Assembly (NCBI GenBank): GCA_024464205.1
Contig: JANHAI010000013.1
Coordinates: 1-11,634, forward strand
Direction of reading: 5' to 3'
Length of the DNA: 11,634 nt
Origin: Candidatus Methanomethylicia archaeon
Lineage (GTDB): Archaea > Thermoproteota > Methanomethylicia > Methanomethylicales > Methanomethylicaceae
In this document: piece by piece, positions 6,485-11,634 of the stretch
Numbering within the stretch: the first letter of the stretch is position 1
Layout: each line of letters opens with the position of its first letter
Made by a program: the position numbers and the translations under genes
The notes under the pieces: generated by a model
What the model was told of the DNA's origin: nothing
The model's input: the letters and a program-made list of their open reading frames with translations, nothing else
Databases searched by the model: none

Positions 6485-7594
6485 CTTGGCGGTCTGCTGG
6501 TACTGCCGTGACTGTGGCCGCCGCTTCTCCGATCCCATTGATGTCGCCAAGGCTCGGAGCACGTTGGAACGCATTGAAAGAATTGAATCAAAGTCATTAA
6601 AAACCGCAGACAACATAGTTACTTTTCGCCAAATATGCGTCACGGAGACGAAAAACTTGGTAGCAGAACCTCAAAGAAACAGTTCTGCGGAGAAACGAAA
6701 CAATACAGCTACAGGCAAACGCAAACACCCCCGAAAAAGTCGTCAACTATCTGCTATGGCTAAAGAAGCAAGGTTACGCTGAATCCACAATCTTTGACCG
6801 CGTTAAAATCCTAAAATTCCTGGCCAAAAATTCTAACATAGACGACCCCGAAAGCATCAAAGAACTTATCGCAAAAAGAGACAGCTGGGGACTAGGACGC
6901 AAAGAAATAGTCGTCGAATGCTACAGCAACTACCTCATCTGCGTGGGCGGAACATGGACTCCACCAAGATACAAAGCCGTCGAAAAACTGCCCTTCATTC
7001 CAACCGAGAGCGAAATCGACTACTTAATCGCTTGCTTGGGAAATAAAACAGGAAGATTTGCTCAACTGCTCAAAGAAACAGGCGCAAGACGCGGCGAAGC
7101 ATGGCAACTGGAGTGGACAGACATAGACGCCGAAAATCGTAGTCAGAATAACACCAGAGAAGCACAGCAACCCAAGAATGCTAAAAATCTCCCAAAGACT
7201 ACTTGAACGCCTACAAGACATGCCCAAGAACAACAAGTACGTTTTCGGTGGAACAAACTTGGAAACGACAGCAAGGCTTTTTGAGCGTAGCAGAAAAATA
7301 GCAGCCAATAAGAGCAAAAACCCAAGATTGCTAAAGATAACCTTCCATACGATGCGACACTGGAAAGCAACCATGGAATACCATAAAACCAAAGACATCC
7401 TTCACGTCATGAAAACGCTCGGACACAAAAACATCAAGAATACTTTGCGGTACACTCAACTCGTCGATTTCGGAGATCAAGACTATGTCGTAAAAGTCGC
7501 TTGGACCCTTGAAGAATCAGTCAAGCTACTAGAAGCAGGTTTCCAATATGTTTGCGATTACGAGAAAGGCAAAATCTTCAGAAAGCCCAAATAA
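6483..7594 (+). pseudogene. Tyrosine recombinase (integrase), two frameshifts, N-terminus lost
   Basis: Three frames join into one integrase. Block 1 (to 6671) has half a zinc ribbon (WYCRDCGRRFSDP) and RQICVTETKNLVAEP. Block 2 (6673-7137) reads from KETVLRRN through VNYLLWLKKQGYAESTI (SAM-like core-binding domain) to TGARRGEAWQL with the first catalytic Arg. Block 3 (7139-7594) reads VVRITPEKHSNPR with the hairpin Lys, then FHTMRH (HxxR), LGHKN (His) and RYTQL (Tyr nucleophile). All R-K-H-R-H-Y residues survive, but one-base shifts at about 6672 and 7138 separate them. The first zinc knuckle is missing because the sequence switches to the opposing gene stump near 6485. The C-terminal end lies 35 bp from the tRNA, as expected of the element's own integrase. 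Confidence 0.85.
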
Positions 7595-7629
7595 ACAGCT
7601 AGCCGGGTGTTTGTCTAAAAGTATGTTTA

Positions 7630-7655
7630 TGGCGCCGGGGAAGGGATTCGAACCC
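7630..7655 (-). repeat. Attachment site within tRNA-Ser 3' end
   Basis: This is the intact partner of the 4085-4110 copy. It covers the encoded CCA, G73, acceptor 3' strand and T-stem/T-loop. The tRNA intron lies well outside it, so recombination here does not touch splicing. Confidence 0.85.
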
Positions 7656-7680
7656 TTGCTCCCCCGAAGAGGAACCGGCT

Positions 7681-7700
7681 TGCCTGTCCATTCGATGGAG
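7681..7700 (-). other. 20-nt intron of tRNA-Ser at position 37/38
   Basis: A canonical bulge-helix-bulge can be drawn: 5' bulge AGC, 3' bulge CAA, 4-bp central helix CTTG/CAGG (one G-T pair), inner stem TCCAT/ATGGA with loop CGA, and the outer anticodon stem. Cutting after the second base of each bulge removes exactly 20 nt. This is an unusually short but complete intron. Confidence 0.88.
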
Positions 7701-7761
7701 CTCAAGGCCGGCGCCTTAACCGCTCAGCCACCCCGGCTTCAATGAAGTTAATATTTGGAGC

Positions 7762-7772
7762 CTTTAAATCCT
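7762..7772 (-). promoter_or_regulatory. TATA box of tRNA-Ser
   Basis: GATTTAAAGG on the minus strand is centred about 29 bp before the tRNA 5' end. Confidence 0.5.
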
Positions 7773-7980
7773 TTTATGTTGTAGATGTCTGAGAAATAAC
7801 TGGATTTACAGTTTATTTTTCGATCAGATCAATTTTGGAATTTAGATTTTGCCGCCAAATTATAACCACGTGATGAGGTGGTAATGAGTTTAGTAACCGT
7901 CTTGGCTCAATCCATATCTGCACCATAGATCGCTAATATTTGCGCAGTGGGTCACTAAGGATGCCCTAATGGCTCTGATG

Positions 7981-8017
7981 CCACAATGTGGGGCCTTTTA
8001 AGAAAGACGTATATATT
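7981..8017 (+). promoter_or_regulatory. Promoter of padR-ABC operon with upstream palindrome
   Basis: TATATATT (8010-8017) lies about 36 bp before ATG 8050, placing transcription near 8039. Nineteen bp upstream of it is CCACAATGTGG (7981-7991), a palindrome broken only at its centre. A related palindrome CCCACACCTGTGGG lies at 8114-8127. PadR proteins commonly repress their own operons from such sites. The remaining gap 7773-7980 is AT-rich and shows no gene. Confidence 0.5.
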
Positions 8018-8049
8018 GGTAACTAAATTATCTAAGTAGATGATTTTAT

Positions 8050-8505
8050 ATGCACCATGGAAGGCATAGTGAGGCAAACGAGTGTTCCGGATCTGGTCCA
8101 GATGAGCGATGTGCCCACACCTGTGGGTGCCATCAGCCGGGGGCGCACCTCCCATTTATGCACATTTTGAACAGCGAAGCTGCACCAAGGGGACTGTTGC
8201 ACTTGGCTATGCTTGACGTACTGAAAGATAAAGAGATGCACGGGGGCAGCATTCACCAGTGCCTGAAGGAGAAATTCGGGATAGCGCCCGCCAAGTCGAT
8301 TGTGTATGTAATGCTGCGGAGGATGGAGGGCGCAGGCTTCGTCGTCTCCAAATGGGACACTACGAAAAGCGGTCCTGCTAAAAGGATGTACAGGGTAACC
8401 CAGGAGGGGTTGGACTACTTTCAGGAGGCAACCACCAAGCTCGAGAATGCTGCCAAAATAATTAGGATACTCTTGGGAGAAGGTACGGATGCCAAACGCA
8501 GTTGA
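8050..8505 (+). CDS. PadR-family transcriptional regulator
   Basis: The core from residue 45 on is a PadR winged helix: PRGLLHLAMLDVLKDKEMHG, then SIVYVMLRRMEGAGFV (recognition helix and wing), GPAKRMYRVTQEGLDYF, and a C-terminal dimerisation helix. With ATG 8050 it has 151 aa and a 36-residue leader rich in His and Cys (MHHGRH, C13, C21, CAHTCGCHQ region). With ATG 8158 it has 115 aa. I prefer 8050 because the TATA box places the transcript start close to it and because His/Cys/Gly-rich leaders are common in this family. It overlaps the ABC ATPase by 17 nt, so regulator and pump are translationally coupled; it probably represses this operon until a ligand binds. Confidence 0.88.
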   Translation: MHHGRHSEANECSGSGPDERCAHTCGCHQPGAHLPFMHILNSEAAPRGLLHLAMLDVLKDKEMHGGSIHQCLKEKFGIAPAKSIVYVMLRRMEGAGFVVSKWDTTKSGPAKRMYRVTQEGLDYFQEATTKLENAAKIIRILLGEGTDAKRS

Positions 8506-9436
8506 GTTGTCCGGCCTGACCAAGGCATACGGCGCGCTCTTGGCAGTCGATCACATCAGCTTTAGGGTGCCTGAAGGGGAGATCTTTGGTTTCCTTGGGC
8601 CGAATGGCGCCGGAAAGACCACGACTATACGAATGCTCACAGGCCTTGTAACTCCAACCGAAGGCACTGCAAAGATCTTCGGCCTCGACATTCAGAATGA
8701 AGCGAAAGAGGCGAAGAGGTGCATGGGCATAGTATGGGAGGAGTCAAACGTTTACCCTGAGCTCTCTGCCTGGGAGAATCTTGCGTTTGCAGGTGAGATC
8801 TACCACGTGGCGAAGAAACGGAGGGAGACCCGGGCGCACGAGCTGCTGGAGATGTTCGGCCTTTTAGCCAGGAAGGAAGACAAGGTTGGCGGTTTTTCCA
8901 AAGGGATGAAGCGGCGGGTGGCGATCTCCATGGCGCTGATCAATAGCCCTCGTCTTCTATTCCTCGACGAGCCTACATCTGGCCTCGACGTCCAGAGCAA
9001 CATGATGATCCGGGACGTGATCAGGAATGAGAACAGGAAAGGCACAACCGTTTTTTTGACGACACACAACATTGAGGAGGCGAACCAGATGTGCGATAGG
9101 GTCGCCATAATAAATAGGGGGAAGATAGTCGCGATTGACAGTCCTGAAAACCTAAGGAAGACCATAAAGAGTGCGCAGTCTATCGAGGTCTCATTTTACG
9201 GCACCGGTGAACCCTCCGAGGGGGAACTCCGCATGATTCAGTCAGTCAGCAGAGTGATCTCGTCTGGAGGCAAGTTTAGGCTCTTTACAGACGATCCGCC
9301 CGTCGCCTTAGAGGGGCTTTGGGATTATGCGCGCAAGCGCGGGCTCAGGATAATGGGCGTCAATACGCTCGGGCCAACCCTGGAGGAAGTCTACGTCAGC
9401 CTAACCTCCTCGGCCGAGGTCGGGAGGCGGTCATAG
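8489..9436 (+). CDS. ABC-2 type exporter, ATP-binding subunit
   Basis: 315 aa, DrrA/CcmA-like. Seen: Walker A GPNGAGKTT near residues 38-46, signature GGFSKGMKRRVA in place of LSGGQ, Walker B LLFLDEPTSGLD, and H-loop TTHNIEEA. The Q-loop position reads GIVWEESNVYPEL, with Glu where Gln is usual. A C-terminal extension of about 90 residues after residue 225 (IEVSFYG... to TLEEVYVSLT) is typical of drug and polysaccharide exporters of this group. It energises the permease encoded directly downstream, at the membrane's inner face. GGAGAAGGT precedes the ATG, inside the padR coding region. Confidence 0.94.
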   Translation: MPNAVELSGLTKAYGALLAVDHISFRVPEGEIFGFLGPNGAGKTTTIRMLTGLVTPTEGTAKIFGLDIQNEAKEAKRCMGIVWEESNVYPELSAWENLAFAGEIYHVAKKRRETRAHELLEMFGLLARKEDKVGGFSKGMKRRVAISMALINSPRLLFLDEPTSGLDVQSNMMIRDVIRNENRKGTTVFLTTHNIEEANQMCDRVAIINRGKIVAIDSPENLRKTIKSAQSIEVSFYGTGEPSEGELRMIQSVSRVISSGGKFRLFTDDPPVALEGLWDYARKRGLRIMGVNTLGPTLEEVYVSLTSSAEVGRRS

Positions 9437-10195
9437 ATGGACCAGTGCGCCCGCAGACTGATGTTCCTTGAGGAACTGGAGGCTGCGTGGGCCATAGCTA
9501 AAAAGGACATAAAGATCTACTACCTGAAGGCACCAACACTCATGTTCGCAATCCTCTTCCCGTTCGCCATGTTCTTCGCATTTGCGGTAGGCAGGGAGGT
9601 GCCCCTTAACACACTGATACCGGGCTTGGTCTCCATAACGGTCTTCTTCAGTGCCTCCTCTATCGGGCCATCGGCACTTCCCTTGGAGAGGAGGATCAAG
9701 GCGTACGACAGGCTTGTATCCGCACCGATCTCGCCTTACACCGTAATCATCGGTAAGGTGCTCAGCGGTGCCATATTTGGGCTCATAATCGGTTCGCTAA
9801 TACTCGCCGCCTCGCTTCCAATATTCGGGATGCAATTAAGCAACCTGCTAGGCTTGCTTCTTGGGCTGGTTCTGGCGTCCTTGTGCTTCTCAATGCTCGG
9901 CATAATGCTAGCAATGCTCCCCCGCGAGAACCCTGGGGACGTAATGCTGCTGCTGAATTTCATCAGACTCCCGTTGATATTCATCAGTGGCATCTTCATA
10001 AAGGTCGATGCTTTGCCATACTGGGGGCAGGCGGTCTCTGCCTTCTCCCCCCTCACCTACGCGAACGACCTGATGAGGCTTGCTTTCGAGGGCACCTCTG
10101 CCTTCTCCCCATTACTCAGCACGGCAGTACTTGTAGGGTTCTCGGCGGCATTCCTGTATGTGGGCAGGAGAATAGACATGAGAACCCGAGGGTGA
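9437..10195 (+). CDS. ABC-2 type exporter, permease subunit
   Basis: 252 aa, DrrB-like. After a short cytoplasmic N-terminus (AWAIAKKDIKIYYLKAP) there are about six hydrophobic segments: LMFAILFPFAMFFAFAV, LIPGLVSITVFFSAS, a long pair around GKVLSGAIFGLIIGSLILAA and GLLLGLVLASLCFSML, LNFIRLPLIFISGIFI, and LSTAVLVGFSAAFLYVG. The motif SPLTYANDLMR before the last helix and ERRIKAYDRLVSAPIS in the loop are typical of ABC-2 transporters. The ATG follows the ATPase stop with no gap, with GGGAGG about 10 nt upstream. It forms the membrane channel with the ATPase. The substrate is unknown; a drug, lipid or peptide is possible. Confidence 0.93.
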   Translation: MDQCARRLMFLEELEAAWAIAKKDIKIYYLKAPTLMFAILFPFAMFFAFAVGREVPLNTLIPGLVSITVFFSASSIGPSALPLERRIKAYDRLVSAPISPYTVIIGKVLSGAIFGLIIGSLILAASLPIFGMQLSNLLGLLLGLVLASLCFSMLGIMLAMLPRENPGDVMLLLNFIRLPLIFISGIFIKVDALPYWGQAVSAFSPLTYANDLMRLAFEGTSAFSPLLSTAVLVGFSAAFLYVGRRIDMRTRG

Positions 10196-10552
10196 CCCTC
10201 CGGGAGGCAGACGAGCCGCAGAATGGCAGGAACAGCGATTAAAAAGGATGATGATGAGGGGGTGGGCGTACGGCACAACTTCGATCCGTAGCTGTCGCAT
10301 CCCGCCATGCGTCTGAGGGCAAACTGCCCCCCAACAATGCATCAGTAGCCAAAATCGCCTTGCCCACAACGGTGCCGAGCTATCGCGCCTCCTCTTTGGT
10401 TGCAAGATATCCAATTTTCACGGATCCGCCTTCTAGCCTCCCCTTCCCAGGCTCGTTGTAATTATAGACAGGCTTGGGAAAATATATTTGTGGTTCAAGG
10501 ATGATTATGGTCTGCCGCTGGCGCCGTACCGCAGCTTATTAGCAATTGGGCA
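10196..10552. other. 357-bp gap between convergent operons
   Basis: A small hairpin CCTCC/GGGAGG lies directly after the permease stop (10197-10208). On the minus strand, a 98-codon reading (10535 down to 10239) carries one internal TAG (10380-10382) and no good start; part of it reads protein-like (KIGYLATKEEAR). An A-rich stretch at 10240-10246 gives oligo-T for minus transcripts. No gene I can support, and no homologue recognised. Confidence 0.45.
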
Positions 10553-11464
10553 TCAGATTGGCATGAATGTCGGTTCCTCATCGGTGGCGATGCGCCTGCA
10601 CTCGGCCACCTCCTTCATGAGGTCTTTCGGCAGCACGAACAGCTTCTCGTAGATCCTGCCATCCAAATACCTCAGGTTTTTGATCTCCCTTCTTTCCAGC
10701 TCATTCTCGACCTCGGCTGCGCTCATCCGCTTCGGGTCGCGCCCCAGCGCCCCATAGGTGAACCCCCACATGGAATCATAAGAGGGGACCCAGACGTGGT
10801 AGCCGCCAAAGTTCTTGAAGACCTTTAACATCGTGTTGTGGATCGCTGCGAAGCAGTAGCTGCTGTAGTATGTGGACGTAGCTTGGGTGACGATTATGCC
10901 TCTGCTGGACATCGCCTCACGCGCAAGCTCATAAAACTCTTTCGTGTAGAGCAGCGCGCCGGGACCGCCCTCCAGCGGGTCAGTCAAGTCCATGATTATT
11001 ACGTCAAACTTCTCCCTGCACCCTTCCACGTACTTCCTTCCATCCCCGATCACCAGCTCTGCCCTGCTGTCTTCGAAAGCCCCCATTGAGAGCTCGGGCA
11101 TGAACTTTTTGGACGCCTCGACGACGCCTTCGTCAATGTCGACCATGACTGCCCTCCTGACGCTTGGGTGCCTCAGAACCTCCCTAAGCGCTCCTCCCTC
11201 CCCCCCGCCCAGAATGAGCACTTCGGTAGGCTTCGGGTGGGAGAGCATCGCAGGGTGGACAAGGCACTCGTGGTAGAAGTATTCGTCCCTTACCGTGGAC
11301 TGGACTTTTCCATCCAGCAAAAGCATCCGGCCGTACTCCTCCGAGTCGACAATGTCGATCTGCTGATAATCGGTCTTCCTGCTGTGCAGGATCTCCCTTA
11401 TCCCGTGCATGTGCGCGCTGTAGGGCGTCTGGTATTCGGTGAACCACTTCCAGCCAAGACTCAC
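10553..11464 (-). CDS. speE: Polyamine aminopropyltransferase (spermidine synthase family)
   Basis: 303 aa. It transfers the aminopropyl group of decarboxylated AdoMet to putrescine, agmatine or a longer polyamine. Seen: the substrate-site strand [12 protein letters not shown] (60-71), the AdoMet loop [14 protein letters not shown] (83-96), acidic VDIDEG (108-113), GDGRKY (140-145), and the catalytic Asp in IMDLTDP (157-163). An N-terminal beta domain ([19 protein letters not shown]) precedes the Rossmann core. The acceptor cannot be read from sequence; thermophilic archaea often use agmatine. The start is GTG at 11464, which overlaps the speH stop by 4 nt (GTGA), so the pair is coupled. The tail after about residue 290 is short and ordinary. 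Confidence 0.95.
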   Translation of the reverse strand: MSLGWKWFTEYQTPYSAHMHGIREILHSRKTDYQQIDIVDSEEYGRMLLLDGKVQSTVRDEYFYHECLVHPAMLSHPKPTEVLILGGGEGGALREVLRHPSVRRAVMVDIDEGVVEASKKFMPELSMGAFEDSRAELVIGDGRKYVEGCREKFDVIIMDLTDPLEGGPGALLYTKEFYELAREAMSSRGIIVTQATSTYYSSYCFAAIHNTMLKVFKNFGGYHVWVPSYDSMWGFTYGALGRDPKRMSAAEVENELERREIKNLRYLDGRIYEKLFVLPKDLMKEVAECRRIATDEEPTFMPI

Positions 11465-11634
11465 TGATCATCGCCCCCCAGCATGCCCCTCTTCACCTCT
11501 ATCACCGATGAAGATTCCGGCTTAAGGAGCCCCTTTATCCGCTCGAAAGCCTTCATGGGATCCGTTCTCGTGCTGCACGTGAATATGTCCAGGGCGGCGT
11601 AGCGGTACTCTGGCCACGTGTGTATTGACAGGTG
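11461..11634 (-). CDS. speH: S-adenosylmethionine decarboxylase, C-terminal part
   Basis: 57 residues of the C-terminal part are inside the window, starting [20 protein letters not shown] and ending MLGGDDQ with TGA at 11461-11463. This is the short prokaryotic AdoMetDC, a self-cleaving pyruvoyl enzyme. The window edge falls next to the cleavage serine of the family motif E-S-H-L-S-I-H, which lies just outside. The conserved His (fifth visible residue) and Cys (twentieth) match the catalytic pair known as H68 and C83 in the Thermotoga enzyme. It supplies decarboxylated AdoMet to SpeE, encoded directly downstream with a 4-nt overlap. Confidence 0.93.
   Translation of the reverse strand, partial: HLSIHTWPEYRYAALDIFTCSTRTDPMKAFERIKGLLKPESSSVIEVKRGMLGGDDQ

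Larger units (their letters stand above)
4085..7646. mobile_element. Decayed tRNA-Ser integrative element, about 3.5 kb
   Basis: The left end (4085-4110) repeats the 3' end of the tRNA-Ser gene, whose intact copy stands at the right end (7630-7737). Between them lie a tyrosine recombinase whose 3' end abuts the tRNA, an AAA/DUF4143 ATPase, a YgjP-like metallopeptidase and a gene stump. The interval is clearly more AT-rich than lysS or the ABC genes beside it. This is the classic layout of an archaeal plasmid or virus integrated at a tRNA gene, with the integrase kept inside. Decay signs are the frameshifted integrase, a truncated gene, mismatches in the att copy, and no replication gene. The element is probably immobile by itself. 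What it originally was (plasmid, virus, or cargo island) cannot be told. Confidence 0.82.
7630..7737 (-). tRNA. tRNA-Ser(UGA), intron-containing, CCA encoded
   Basis: On the minus strand the acceptor GCCGGGG (7731-7737) pairs with CCCCGGC (7634-7640), then G73 and an encoded CCA. The D-arm is GCTGAGCGGTTAAGGC. The anticodon stem CCGGC/GCCGG closes a loop CTTGAGA once a 20-nt intron is removed, giving anticodon TGA. The variable arm is long (TCCTC-TTCG-GGGGA), and the T-arm is AAGGG-TTCGAAT-CCCTT. Long variable arm plus G73 fit serine. Mature length is 88 nt with CCA. The gene is the integration site of the element on its 3' side and appears fully functional. Confidence 0.95.

Noticed and set aside
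4085..7737. CRISPR array or toxin-antitoxin pair in the AT-rich element
   Set aside because: No regularly spaced repeats exist, and the ATPase and peptidase do not match a known toxin-antitoxin layout.
7871..7980. Possible C/D box guide RNA (GTGATGA at 7871-7877, CTGATG at about 7975)
   Set aside because: No D' box and C' box at the expected distances, and the two boxes are too far apart for an archaeal C/D RNA.
10112..10414. 100-codon minus-strand frame starting with MDILQPKRRRD
   Set aside because: It runs antisense into the permease gene, is rich in Cys, His and Trp without pattern, and has no ribosome site or promoter.
11184..11471. Minus-strand frame overlapping the start of speE ([10 protein letters not shown])
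   Set aside because: Different frame from the convincing speE protein; it is a shadow using the ATG within the speH end.

Overview
The window looks archaeal. The signs are a class I lysyl-tRNA synthetase, an AdoMet decarboxylase/aminopropyltransferase pair, TATA boxes about 25-30 bp ahead of near-leaderless starts, and two tRNA genes that each carry an intron at the 37/38 position. Both tRNAs encode their own CCA end. Arginine codons in the host-like genes are rich in AGG. A TACK-type lineage, perhaps Bathyarchaeia, is an inference from overall flavour and was not tested.

Layout. Positions 1-1271 hold three consecutive small plus-strand genes, all disrupted: a TPR protein, a small membrane protein with a PH-like look, and a helix-hairpin-helix DUF4332-type protein. 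The third carries an exact 13-bp tandem duplication that breaks its frame. Positions 1392-1510 are tRNA-Leu(GAG) on the minus strand, divergent from an intact pair: an HD-domain phosphohydrolase and class I lysyl-tRNA synthetase (1606-3937).

Positions 4085-7646 are a decayed integrative element of about 3.5 kb in the 3' end of tRNA-Ser(UGA). The tRNA gene is intact at 7630-7737, and a copy of its last 17 bases (26 with mismatches) lies at 4085-4110. Inside are an AAA ATPase of the ATPase_14/DUF4143 type, a YgjP-like zinc metallopeptidase, the 3' stump of a further minus-strand gene, and a tyrosine recombinase with two frameshifts. The element is visibly more AT-rich than its flanks.

Positions 8050-10195 are an intact PadR regulator - ABC ATPase - ABC-2 permease operon, probably a self-regulated drug or lipid exporter. 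A 357-bp convergent gap follows. Positions 10553-11634 (minus strand) are speH (cut by the window edge) and speE, overlapping by 4 nt. SpeH makes decarboxylated AdoMet and SpeE transfers its aminopropyl group to a diamine or agmatine.

No clearly new system is evident. The best candidates for a second look are the tRNA-Ser element with its palindrome over a leaderless promoter, the paired CCACA/TGTGG palindromes around the padR promoter, and the run of broken genes at the left end.
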